A DNA stretch of 64,000 bases from contig CBDDLT010000005.1 of NCBI GenBank assembly GCA_965230755.1, positions 1 through 64,000 on the forward strand, written 5' to 3'. The position numbers and the translations under genes were made by a program. The DNA is from DATFJT01 sp965230755. GTDB lineage: Bacteria; Bacteroidota; Bacteroidia; Chitinophagales; Saprospiraceae. Below the pieces are notes generated by a model, which saw nothing but the letters and a program-made list of their open reading frames with translations, was not told the origin of the DNA and searched no databases. How positions within the stretch are numbered: the first letter of the stretch is position 1; each line of letters begins with the position of its first letter. Below, in pieces: positions 8,370 to 16,388 of the stretch.

Positions 8370-9236
8370 ATGATATCATTCCTTAAAGAGGTTTTCGCTC
8401 ATTTCTTTAACAGTAATACTTTTCAAAAGGGAGCTGCCCTAGCCTATTATGCTGTTTTTTCCTTACTACCAATTATCATTATCATTACTTCCTTCATGGG
8501 TTTGTTTTTTGGGAAGCAAGCGGTATCGGGAGAAATTTATACACAACTGAAGGGAACTTTGGGAAACGAGGGGGCAATACAAATACAGGATATCATCAAG
8601 AACCAACACACCAATCACAACAGCCTGATTACATCGATTATAGGTTTCGTTACCTTGGCTTTGAGTGCTTCAGGAATGTTCAACCAGATACACAATGCAT
8701 TTAATGATATCTGGAATATCAAGGCCAAACCAAGAAACAGCATACTGAAATATTTTACCAAGCACTTCTTCTCCTTCGCAACCCTGATCATCTTGTTTTT
8801 TATCATTCTGATCAGTACCTCCGTTAATAGCTTCTTAGTAAAACACTCACATAATTTATCGGACAGCTATCAATCTTTACCGCTATTCGAACACCTCTTA
8901 TCCTTTGTAGTCATGAGCATCATTTTCATGATCATGTTCAAAATATTAGGGGACGCCATAGTTAACTGGAAAGCCGCCCTATTTGGAGCTTTGTTCACTT
9001 CGCTGTTATTTATCTTTGGAAAACTCGGTATTGCCATGTATATCGGGCATAATCATGTTTCTCCCACCTTTGGTTCAGCAAGTGTTCTGGCTCTATTAAT
9101 GCTATGGGTATATTATACTTCACAGATTATTTTTCTCGGAGCTTCATTCGTCAAAATAATGAGTAACAGGTTAGGCTATGATATTCTACCGAATAAAGAC
9201 GCCGTAAAGATCGAAAACGTCGAAGTTCACTCCTAA
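8370..9236 (+). CDS. YihY/BrkB-family inner membrane protein
   Basis: 288 residues with about six membrane segments. The N-terminal pattern (FKEVF..F......KGAALAYYAVFSLLPIIIIITSF) is the hallmark of the YihY/BrkB (UPF0761) family, and the C-terminal GSASVLALLMLWVYYTSQIIFLGASF is equally typical. The family was once called ribonuclease BN in error. Its role is unsettled, with proposals around envelope stress and lipid or virulence functions. Length is near the family norm. It stands apart from its neighbours and its codon use is less A/T-skewed than the dynamin-like gene, so it probably marks the edge of the accessory region. Confidence 0.9.
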   Translation: MISFLKEVFAHFFNSNTFQKGAALAYYAVFSLLPIIIIITSFMGLFFGKQAVSGEIYTQLKGTLGNEGAIQIQDIIKNQHTNHNSLITSIIGFVTLALSASGMFNQIHNAFNDIWNIKAKPRNSILKYFTKHFFSFATLIILFFIILISTSVNSFLVKHSHNLSDSYQSLPLFEHLLSFVVMSIIFMIMFKILGDAIVNWKAALFGALFTSLLFIFGKLGIAMYIGHNHVSPTFGSASVLALLMLWVYYTSQIIFLGASFVKIMSNRLGYDILPNKDAVKIENVEVHS

Positions 9237-9479
9237 AAGAGCTGCAGGGCATCATAAATGCCATAAAATGTCACCAAACGATTGGAAATGGCCCTTTAAT
9301 AGGTCTTTTGTAAGAGATGTATTATAGTACAGCAGCTGTGCAAACTCCTGTTAGCCGTCATTTTTTCGAAATAGGTCTTTCCTTTAGTTTTATAGTTAAA
9401 AATCTATTCGTCTGTCGCGAAAATATCTGATCAGAATGTGGAGCATTACTTGAACTACTTATTTTCAAATGTTATCCCC
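9237..9479. other. Intergenic region with no recognised feature
   Basis: 243 bases between the YihY gene and a convergent lipoprotein gene. No open frame of note, tRNA, clear terminator or repeat was found. It may contain the 3' ends of both transcripts. Confidence 0.5.
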
Positions 9480-10160
9480 TTATTCTTTCCGATCATAGAC
9501 TAATTCTAAGGAAGTACCTGGGTCTGATATGTAGATAATTCCTTCGTCTTCAGTATACTTTATATCCAATTTTGGGGTATAAGGAAGGTTTACCGGTTCC
9601 AACACAGAAAAGAATTTTTTATTTCTAATCTCTAAGCTGTCATTCAATTTTACTCTTTCCATAGCCGACGAGAAACCCAACAGCCCATCTTCCTGAGAAT
9701 AGTCGTTTGAAAATAGTTTTCCACAAGATACGGTTAGGCTTTCCGTAAATGTTTCAGTACTTGGGTTGGGCAATTCCAATAGCGTGATAAAAATAGAGTC
9801 CAAATTTATTTCGTCACTGCTCATCACTAATTCCAACCACTCGGAATCTCCAATGACCGTTTGGAACCTAGATGTATCCTCAGAACACTTTACCGCGTAT
9901 TGGTATTCATCCATTGCTCTATTAATGTTGGACACATTGAATACTACATCTTCATTATTTTGATCTTTGAATATTATTCGATTCGCATTAGAATAATTCT
10001 CAATCCACTTGGTGATATCAGCACTTAATGTTGTCAATTCTCCCTCTCTGGGCAATTCGCATACCTCTTCGGAATCGCAACTAAATAACAAACCAACACA
10101 GAAAATTGCGATGATCAATAAGGAGCTATTCCGAAAATTCAAAAATATCTTTCCATCCAT
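9480..10160 (-). CDS. Hypothetical lipoprotein
   Basis: About 226 residues from the ATG at 10160. The frame is open further upstream to 10322, but the 10160 start gives a hydrophobic leader ending LLFSC, a proper lipobox, whereas the longer form would bury it. The mature protein is soluble and acidic, with no motif I recognise. It is divergent from the methyltransferase gene that starts at 10299, leaving a shared upstream region of about 140 bases. Probably periplasmic and membrane-anchored. Function unknown. Confidence 0.6.
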   Translation of the reverse strand: MDGKIFLNFRNSSLLIIAIFCVGLLFSCDSEEVCELPREGELTTLSADITKWIENYSNANRIIFKDQNNEDVVFNVSNINRAMDEYQYAVKCSEDTSRFQTVIGDSEWLELVMSSDEINLDSIFITLLELPNPSTETFTESLTVSCGKLFSNDYSQEDGLLGFSSAMERVKLNDSLEIRNKKFFSVLEPVNLPYTPKLDIKYTEDEGIIYISDPGTSLELVYDRKE

Positions 10161-10298
10161 ATTATTAGAACGCGTTTTTAGAAGGCCGATTGCCGAAATA
10201 ATTTCCCTTGATTTAGTCAATAATGATCTAAATAAGCTGGTATCCTTTCTTATTAATAACTTGTTCACAACTTTAGCAAAGAATTTGAATATTACACA

Positions 10299-10955
10299 AT
10301 GAAACTTGAAGAGATTAATCAACTTACAATTGATGCTTATGAAAAACTGGCGTTAAAATATCATCAAAGTTTCAAGGATGAAATGGAAGAAAAAGAATAC
10401 GACAGAATTATTCTGGATAAATTCTCGAAGTCTTTTAATACCAATAGCAAAATATGCGATGCAGGATGTGGACCATCCGGTCATATCGGGAAATACTTGC
10501 AAAAGAAGGGCCCACAAGTTACGGGAATAGATATATCTCCGAAATGTATCGAAATAGCTTCTGAGTACGAAAAAGAGATCGACTTTCATTGTATGGACAT
10601 GATGCAAACAAATTTCGAAACCGGGAATTTCGATGGTATTATTTCTTTCTATTCCATCATACATACTCCTAAAATGGAAGTGCCCAGAATTTTTCAGGAA
10701 TTCAATAGAATACTAAAAATGAATGGCAAACTCCTCTTGGTCACCAAAAAGGGAGAACATGAAGGAGTTGTAGCTGATGACTGGTACGAGGGCAGGCAAA
10801 TATATTTCACCAATTACATGGAGACCGATCTGGAAAGCTATTTGATTGGAAGTGGATTTGAAATTGAATTTCAAGAAACCCGACGACCATATCATTCAGA
10901 AATAGATGTCGAAAGAATTTATATTATTGCAAAAAAGATCAAAAACTGTTTATAA
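10299..10955 (+). CDS. Class I SAM-dependent methyltransferase
   Basis: 218 residues. The Rossmann motif I is clear: CDAGCGPSGHIGKYL around residues 53-67, followed by the acidic residue of motif II in VTGIDISP and a motif resembling post-II, DGIISFYSIIHT, near residue 110. This is the small-molecule or lipid methyltransferase type (UbiE/Methyltransf_11/25 group); the substrate cannot be told from sequence. The protein is cytoplasmic with no extra domains. It is followed after 36 bases by a VOC protein and then an AraC regulator and a second VOC protein on the same strand, so it could be the first gene of that operon. Confidence 0.85.
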   Translation: MKLEEINQLTIDAYEKLALKYHQSFKDEMEEKEYDRIILDKFSKSFNTNSKICDAGCGPSGHIGKYLQKKGPQVTGIDISPKCIEIASEYEKEIDFHCMDMMQTNFETGNFDGIISFYSIIHTPKMEVPRIFQEFNRILKMNGKLLLVTKKGEHEGVVADDWYEGRQIYFTNYMETDLESYLIGSGFEIEFQETRRPYHSEIDVERIYIIAKKIKNCL

Positions 10956-10991
10956 ACAAGGAACAAGAGTTAATAAATACCGAGAAGAAAG

Positions 10992-11381
10992 ATGAAGACC
11001 ATTAATCGAATCATGACGAATATCTGTTCGGATAACTTAGCGGAAAGTCGAGAATTTTATACTAAATTATTTGGTTTGGAAGTAGCTTATAACAGTGATT
11101 GGTTCGTCCATCTAATCTCAAAAGACAAGAAGCTCGAATTGGGATTAATTGACCGAACCAATGATTTGGTACCGAAAGAATTCCAAACTATGCCAACTGG
11201 ATTTTATGTGACTTTTGTGGTTGATAATGCAGACGAAATATATAGAATAGCCCGATTAGAAAATTTTGAAGTAGTCCAGGAACCAATGGATACTTTTTAT
11301 GGACAAAGAAGGCTATTGCTCAAAGACCCTAATGGGTGTTTAGTCGACGTTTCTTCCCTGATACAAGGTTTTAAGTTCTAA
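10992..11381 (+). CDS. VOC-family protein (glyoxalase/dioxygenase-like)
   Basis: 129 residues with the paired beta-alpha-beta-beta-beta units of the vicinal oxygen chelate superfamily: N-terminal DNLAESREFYTKLFGLEV and C-terminal LLKDPNGCLVDVSS. Family members bind a metal and act on small molecules (glyoxalase, dioxygenase, antibiotic-binding types). The metal ligands are not all evident here, so no reaction is claimed. It is followed after 6 bases by the AraC-type regulator gene, so the two are almost certainly co-transcribed. Confidence 0.8.
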   Translation: MKTINRIMTNICSDNLAESREFYTKLFGLEVAYNSDWFVHLISKDKKLELGLIDRTNDLVPKEFQTMPTGFYVTFVVDNADEIYRIARLENFEVVQEPMDTFYGQRRLLLKDPNGCLVDVSSLIQGFKF

Positions 11382-11387
11382 GTAAAT

Positions 11388-11780
11388 ATGAACCACTATA
11401 TTCAAGAAGTACATAGAATAAAAGAAATATGTTTCTCCAATGAAACTCAACTCAATGTAGCCATCAATACTAAAAAGTATATTGATGCCAATTTTGATCA
11501 AAACATAAACCTGGATTTACTTTCACGTTTGCATCATGCCTCGAAATTCCATTTGATAAGAATGTTCAAGAAGTATTATGGGATAACACCACGACAATAC
11601 CTTGTTGGCAAGCGCATTGAAAAGGCAAAAGTAATTCTAAAGTCCGGTAACTCTGTCTCAGAAACTTGCTACGAGGTAGGATTTGAAAGCATCAACTCAT
11701 TTTCAAATTTGTTCAAAGCTAAAACCGGAGTACCGCCCTCCACTTATAATCGAGCAACTTTCGATAAATCCAACTTATGA
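11388..11780 (+). CDS. AraC-family transcriptional regulator, DNA-binding domain only
   Basis: 130 residues, about half a standard AraC protein. It contains both helix-turn-helix units: the first around NLDLLSRLHHASKFHLIRMF, the second in SVSETCYEVGFESINSFSNLF, with the family signature FK...G..PS.Y close to the end. There is no N-terminal sensor domain, as in SoxS/MarA-size proteins, so activity may be set by expression level or a separate partner. It lies between two VOC genes (6 bases after one, 41 bases before the other), so it may control this small cluster. Confidence 0.85.
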   Translation: MNHYIQEVHRIKEICFSNETQLNVAINTKKYIDANFDQNINLDLLSRLHHASKFHLIRMFKKYYGITPRQYLVGKRIEKAKVILKSGNSVSETCYEVGFESINSFSNLFKAKTGVPPSTYNRATFDKSNL

Positions 11781-11821
11781 ATTAGGTTTACCTTGCAGAC
11801 TAAGTCGTTAATAAATAAATT

Positions 11822-12217
11822 ATGAAAATTAGAATAGTAAGTATTCCTGTAAGGGACCAGCAAAAAGCTTTGGAGTTTTACACTGATATTTTGGGCTTTG
11901 TAAAAAAGGTGGATATACCGCTGAGCGAGGAAAATAGATGGTTAACTGTGGTTTCTAAATACGATCAAGACGGTCCGGAACTGCTTCTTGAGCCGGCTCC
12001 AAATCATTTTAAACCTTCAAAAGTCTATCAAGACGAACTGATGAAAGCAGGGATACCCTATACCCAGTTTTATGTCAATAATCTACAAGAAGAATTTGAA
12101 CGCTTGACAAATCTAGGAGTTGAATTCAGTATGAACCCAACAGAAATGGGTACAGTCATCGTGGCAGTTTTCAATGATACCTGTGGTAATAATATCCAAT
12201 TAGTAGAAGAGAAATAA
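11822..12217 (+). CDS. VOC-family protein
   Basis: 131 residues. Typical VOC start (VRDQQKALEFYTDILGF) and end (VAVFNDTCGNNIQLVEEK), resembling YaeR/glyoxalase-like small dimers. A conserved Glu in the closing strand may bind metal. Third gene of the VOC-AraC-VOC cluster. Not assigned to resistance: the sequence does not match fosfomycin or bleomycin resistance signatures that I can recall. Confidence 0.8.
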   Translation: MKIRIVSIPVRDQQKALEFYTDILGFVKKVDIPLSEENRWLTVVSKYDQDGPELLLEPAPNHFKPSKVYQDELMKAGIPYTQFYVNNLQEEFERLTNLGVEFSMNPTEMGTVIVAVFNDTCGNNIQLVEEK

Positions 12218-12283
12218 CTGTTAGAGGATGGTGAATGAGAACCGGTAATCGCAATTTTTACTTATGCAAAAGAATTGTATAGA

Positions 12284-12619
12284 ATGAAAAGGTCTACGTT
12301 TATCTTATGGAGTTCAATGGCAGTTATAATTAATGCGGCATTGACTTCAATGAATTTCTTAGAATGGTACAAGATAAAAGTTCTTGGACGGACAAGGGAG
12401 TACCCTTTCGGTACGGAAGGACCAACTCCTTATTATTACAAAACAGCTGAACTCTATTCAACCGTAAGCTTGACCTGGGGGTTGGTCTTTTTGATCTTAT
12501 CAATATTCTCCATTTGGGCGGTTATCAAACCTGGTAGAATAATGATCAAGATTTTATCTGCTACTACAATGTTATGTCTATTGGGGCTTCTGATCCAGGG
12601 AAAAATTGGAATAAGTTAG
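12284..12619 (+). CDS. Small membrane protein, unknown
   Basis: About 111 residues from ATG 12284; a TTG three codons earlier is a less likely start. Three hydrophobic segments (approximately residues 5-22, 60-82 and 88-106) with a polar loop containing REYPFGTEGPTPYYYK between the first and second. No known family recognised. It lies 66 bases after the second VOC gene on the same strand and is convergent with the truncated haemoglobin gene. Confidence 0.55.
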   Translation: MKRSTFILWSSMAVIINAALTSMNFLEWYKIKVLGRTREYPFGTEGPTPYYYKTAELYSTVSLTWGLVFLILSIFSIWAVIKPGRIMIKILSATTMLCLLGLLIQGKIGIS

Positions 12620-12690
12620 GTAGGAAGAATTTATGAATAAATAATCCTCTGCCCTACAGTTTTCTAATTAGCTGTAAACAAAAACATATT

Positions 12691-13077
12691 TTACCCTATC
12701 AATCCTCCTGCGCTCCCAATCTTAAACTGCATCAACTGTGCAATCCGCTGAGCACTTTGTACGGCCAATTCAGACTTTGTTCCTTCAAAATTGGCTTCCA
12801 CAGTTTCTTTCCATAAGCTCAACCACCTATCGAAATGTCGATCTTCCAGGGCTTTCATTCGATGTAATTTAATGTGTTTGATCATGGGATTGCCTTTGTA
12901 TTTACTCGTTCTAAAAACAACGCTCTCCCAGAAATCACAGATGATAGGAATATGCACCTCCCAATTCAACTCTATGACTTCATTGAAAAAAATGCCGATT
13001 AGGTCATCCTTCCTAGCTTTCTTGTAAAACTCATCGACTAGGTGATCTATGTCTTTTCTGTCCTGAATGTCTTTCAT
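12691..13077 (-). CDS. Group III truncated haemoglobin
   Basis: About 128 residues from ATG 13077; the frame continues to a GTG at 13122, giving 143 residues, but the shorter form matches the family length. Features: an opening RKDIDHLVDEFYKKARKD with the conserved B-helix Tyr, then IFFNEVIELNWEVHIPIICDFWESVVF, and a heme-proximal stretch HRMKALEDRHFDRWLSLWKETVEANFEG characteristic of group III (trHbP). These small globins bind heme and are linked to oxygen, nitric oxide or redox chemistry in the cytoplasm. Transcribed toward the convergent small membrane protein gene, with the DUF1801 gene just upstream on the same strand. Confidence 0.85.
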   Translation of the reverse strand: MKDIQDRKDIDHLVDEFYKKARKDDLIGIFFNEVIELNWEVHIPIICDFWESVVFRTSKYKGNPMIKHIKLHRMKALEDRHFDRWLSLWKETVEANFEGTKSELAVQSAQRIAQLMQFKIGSAGGLIG

Positions 13078-13152
13078 GTCACAAGTATAAGGAGTGAACA
13101 AATTCTGCTTCACTATTTCCACAATATTACAGAAAAGCTTTACAACTGAATA

Positions 13153-13551
13153 TCACCACATATCACTCTTCTCGATGATCTTCCTCAGTGCCTCCATACT
13201 AATATCTTCTAAGCGCTTAATGTAAAGACAACCCCTACCCTTTCGGTGCGGGCCTAATTCTTTGAGGAGCTCATTTTCCTTTTCCAGATCATACATAACA
13301 TATATGGTAAGATGGGATTTAGCCGGAGAGAATCCCACATTGAACCATTCGAATTCATCCCCATTTTTGCGTTGATACTTGTATTTACCGTAACCAACTA
13401 TACTTGTTCCCCATATCTTGGGTTCTTTGCCGGTAATCTCACGGATGAGATTCAACATCACCTTTGCGTCCTCCTTGCGTTTTTTGTTGCTAACTGCTTC
13501 GATAAATTCATCGACATTTCTATCGGTTTCGGAATTGACAAGTTTTTTCAT
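13153..13551 (-). CDS. DUF1801-family protein
   Basis: About 132 residues from ATG 13551. The frame is open to 13605, but the 13551 start gives the usual spacing to the first helix (NVDEFIEAV). The DUF1801 signature includes KIWGTSIVGYGKYKY, FNVGFSPAKSHLTIYVM and LGPHRKGRGCLYIKRLEDI. The family adopts a YdhG/iron-chaperone-like fold, but its biochemical role is not established. It reads away from the ssb gene, with which it shares a 194-base upstream region holding phased direct repeats. Confidence 0.8.
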   Translation of the reverse strand: MKKLVNSETDRNVDEFIEAVSNKKRKEDAKVMLNLIREITGKEPKIWGTSIVGYGKYKYQRKNGDEFEWFNVGFSPAKSHLTIYVMYDLEKENELLKELGPHRKGRGCLYIKRLEDISMEALRKIIEKSDMW

Positions 13552-13635
13552 AGACCTAATGAATTGAGATACCATCCAAATTACTAAAAAATACGCCGTA
13601 CGCACTCCAAGAGTACTTTAGAGTTCGACTTTAAA

Positions 13636-13666
13636 CGTTTGTTTTACGTTTACTTTCGTTTACTTA
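13636..13666 (+). promoter_or_regulatory. Three phased CGTTT direct repeats upstream of ssb
   Basis: Three adjacent copies, CGTTTGTTTTA, CGTTTACTTT and CGTTTACTTA, at a 10-11 base period (one DNA turn) between the divergent DUF1801 and ssb genes. The phasing suggests a protein-binding array or activator site, about 80 bases before the ssb start. Inference from spacing only. Confidence 0.35.
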
Positions 13667-13745
13667 CGGAAGCAAATGTTTATATCTTGCTATGATTTAG
13701 GATAGTCCTGATATTTGAGTCATTGTTTAATTAAATTTTTTAGTT

Positions 13746-14096
13746 ATGAATGCGCTCAATAATTACGTACAACTTATTGGACACCTAGGCAGCCAGCCCG
13801 AACTCAAAGAATCCCAAAACGGAAAGGTTTACCTAAGTTTTTCACTGGCAACCAACGACAATTACCTGAATTCATCAGGCGTATGGGAAAGCAATACTCA
13901 ATGGCATCGATTGATGGCATGGGGAAAGGTAGCCCAAAAGATCGCGGACAATGTCAATAAAGGAGATCAAGTCATCGTCAGAGGAAAGCTAGAACACCAC
14001 CAGTATGAGGACGACGAAAAAATCCAGCGATACCTGACTCAAGTCATTGTAAGCAGCTATCTACCAATGAAAAAAAAGGAAGTCAGCCCCATTTAA
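13746..14096 (+). CDS. ssb: Single-stranded DNA-binding protein, short paralog
   Basis: 116 residues. OB-fold SSB core: NNYVQLIGHLGSQPELK, FSLATNDNY, WHRLMAWGKVAQKIADNV, KGDQVIVRGKLEHHQYED. It stops soon after the core (KKKEVSPI) and lacks the acidic DDDIPF-like tail that recruits repair proteins, so it is probably a secondary SSB rather than the replicative one. Bacteroidota often carry such short copies, sometimes linked to competence or mobile elements. A strong hairpin terminator follows at 14131-14154. Confidence 0.88.
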   Translation: MNALNNYVQLIGHLGSQPELKESQNGKVYLSFSLATNDNYLNSSGVWESNTQWHRLMAWGKVAQKIADNVNKGDQVIVRGKLEHHQYEDDEKIQRYLTQVIVSSYLPMKKKEVSPI

Positions 14097-14130
14097 AAAC
14101 CACAAGCTTAACAAGCACCTAAAATGAAAA

Positions 14131-14154
14131 AAGGGTCGAAATACTTCGACCCTT
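14131..14154. terminator. Bidirectional hairpin terminator
   Basis: Stem AAGGGTCGAA / TTCGACCCTT (10 base pairs, perfect) with loop ATAC, T-rich on the plus side and A-rich before it, so it can serve both the ssb gene (plus) and the convergent thioredoxin-like gene (minus). Confidence 0.85.
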
Positions 14155-14181
14155 TTCTATATATATTATTGAGCTTTGATT

Positions 14182-14931
14182 CTATAATCCAACAATCTTA
14201 GATATGCTCCTTCCCTCTTTGGTTTGCAATTCTACAACCATAACAGAATTTGCATTAACCGGAAATTCTACATTGTAAGTTTCACTTCCAAGGCTTAGCT
14301 CTTTAGAACCCAATTGCTTGCCATCCAAAGAGAATACATTTAGATTGGCCTCAGTATTCAAAACCTGATCAAATACGATCTCTACTCCATTATTCTGACG
14401 ATACACTTCAAAAGACAAATCATTCAATCCTAGCTCTGTATTACTACTTGTCTCAAAAGCATTCCTTATTTCCTCGTCAATGGTCACCTCATCACCAGAT
14501 CTAAAACTTCTCTTAGAATAAATGATCTCCTGGTCAGCATTTAATAAAAAGGTATAAGGTACTCCTGAAGCACCGAAGGCTGAAGCCGCATCAGCTGCAG
14601 TAGAAAATACAAGTTGATAAGGCCAGTCGTTGCTTTCGAATAAAGCTTCGGCATTAGGTCTGGCAGAAGCAACATCCGTACTGATAGAAACTACCTCAGT
14701 ATTATATTCCTGAGTCCAGCTCTCATAATAATCACTTAGTCGGTTCTTCTCATTTCTACAAATAGAACACCACGACGCCCAAAAAATAACCAAGTGGTTT
14801 TTGTCCTGGTCCAAATACTCAGACAACTTCATGCTCTGACCATCTGTCGTCAAAATATCCAACTCATCAGCCTGTGAAAAGCCTGAAAGCCCAACTAGTA
14901 AAAAAGCAAATAGAATAAAAAATTGTTTCAT
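14182..14931 (-). CDS. Secreted TlpA/thioredoxin-like protein with C-terminal sorting-like domain
   Basis: About 249 residues from ATG 14931; the longer frame to 15030 would place the signal peptide internally. A Sec signal peptide (MKQFF...GFSQ) is followed by a thioredoxin fold with the redox motif WASWCSICRNE and a cis-Pro loop SGVPYTFLLN. After about residue 165 comes a ~80-residue beta domain (LSFEVYRQNNGVEIVFDQ...ISKIVGL) resembling T9SS type A sorting domains. It is probably an extracytoplasmic thiol-disulfide reductase or oxidant-handling protein. Confidence 0.8.
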   Translation of the reverse strand: MKQFFILFAFLLVGLSGFSQADELDILTTDGQSMKLSEYLDQDKNHLVIFWASWCSICRNEKNRLSDYYESWTQEYNTEVVSISTDVASARPNAEALFESNDWPYQLVFSTAADAASAFGASGVPYTFLLNADQEIIYSKRSFRSGDEVTIDEEIRNAFETSSNTELGLNDLSFEVYRQNNGVEIVFDQVLNTEANLNVFSLDGKQLGSKELSLGSETYNVEFPVNANSVMVVELQTKEGRSISKIVGL

Positions 14932-15054
14932 GTTATATCTGTTTAAATTCATTCCAAAATTGAACAAATTTAAACTTAAAAACAAGAAATACGCACTGCC
15001 AGGTCTGAATAATGACAAAACACCATTCAAACTAATACATCAGGCAACCAATAA

Positions 15055-16300
15055 TTATATGGTAATCTCTTCTTTTTTCGAATAAGCTCCTGACCGAAGC
15101 TTGTCGGTAATAGCTCTGAAAGCAACCAATGTATCTTCGATATCTCTATCCGTATGTACCGCTGTCGGAATCAATCTTAGAATGATCATTCCCTTTGGAA
15201 CAACAGGATATACTACGATAGAACAAAAGATATTGTGATTTTCCCTCAAATCGTAAACCAAATTCATAGCCTCTTCTGTAGAGCCCTGCATATAAACTGG
15301 CGTTACGCAGCTATTCGTCACTCCAATATCGAATCCATTTTCTTTCAATCCGTTTTGAAGTTTTCGAACATTAGCCCACAATTTATCTTTGTGTTCGCTA
15401 TTGCTTCTCAACATCTCCAATCTTTTCAAGTTGCCGATAACAACCGGCATCGCCAAAGATTTAGCATAGATCTGAGATCTCATATTATATCGCAAATAAT
15501 CGATGATCTCAGCATCTCCGGCTAAGAAAGCACCAACACTGGCCATTGACTTAGCAAAAGTTGCAAAATATACGTCGATGTCGTCTTGGACACCTTGTTC
15601 TTCACCCGCTCCAGCACCAGTTTTACCCAGGGTACCAAAACCATGAGCATCGTCGACCATTAATCTGAAATTATACTTTTCTTTCAGGGCAACAATTTCT
15701 TTCAGTTTCCCCTGATCTCCTCTCATTCCGAATACACCTTCGGAAATAACCAAAATTCCACCGCCACTTTTCTCTGCCAATTTAGTAGCTTGTTGTAAAC
15801 ATTGCTCCAAGTGGTCCATATCATTGTGCTTGAAGGCCACTCTTCTTCCCATATGCATTCTCAAGCCATCGATAATACAAGCATGTGATTCAGAATCATA
15901 AACCGCAACATCCCTTCTAGACAAAAGGGTGTCAATCGCTGACATGATACCCTGGTAACCAAAATTAACCAGAACGGCTTTTTCTTTATCCTCAAATTCA
16001 GCCAATTCTTTTTCTAACTGAATATGGTGTTTCGTTTCTCCGGACATCATTCGACTTCCCATAGGATAAGCTAATCCCCAATCTTCAGAAGCCCTTAGTA
16101 TCAATCTCTCTAATCTCAGGATGGTTACCCAATCCCAGGTAATTATTGATACTCCAGCAAACGACCTCTTTTCCCTTAAACATCATTCGACTTCCCAATT
16201 CTCCCTCCAACTGTGGGAAAATGTAGTAACCTTCTGCGACATCTTGATATCGTCCCAAAGGCCCTTTTTCTTCTCTTATTTTATCGAATAAATCTTTCAT
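15055..16300 (-). CDS. Alpha-oxoamine synthase family enzyme (frame broken), candidate cysteate acyltransferase
   Basis: One gene of about 415 codons interrupted by a +1 shift. The N-terminal piece (16300 to about 16093) carries VCWSINNYLGLGNHPEIR; the rest resumes with RASEDWGLAYPMGSRMMSG. Removing one base from the CCC run at 16092-16094 joins them in the frame found in homologues. Downstream are the PLP-site motifs DDAHGFGTLG and FATFAKSMASVG (Lys codon 15550-15552). The family (KBL, SPT, KAPA synthase) condenses an amino acid with an acyl thioester. The neighbouring cysteine-synthase-like gene suggests cysteate plus acyl donor to 3-ketocapnine in sulfonolipid synthesis; that role is inference. 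Confidence 0.75.
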
Positions 16301-16341
16301 TAAATTAAATTTTACTGGGAAAAGCTTCCCTACAAATTAAA

Positions 16342-16366
16342 ACTCATGTTGTTTTCTAACATGAGT
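16342..16366 (-). terminator. Hairpin terminator after the cysteine-synthase-like gene
   Basis: ACTCATGTT / AACATGAGT perfect 9-base stem with a 7-base loop. On the minus strand it is followed by TTTTAATTT, as for an intrinsic terminator. It separates two functionally related genes, so they may be transcribed separately or by partial readthrough. Confidence 0.6.
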
Positions 16367-16388
16367 CTACAAAATTTTTGTTAGATAA

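Noticed and set aside
10992..12217. VOC proteins as bleomycin or fosfomycin resistance determinants
   Set aside because: The sequences have only general VOC features; resistance families have specific residues not seen here.
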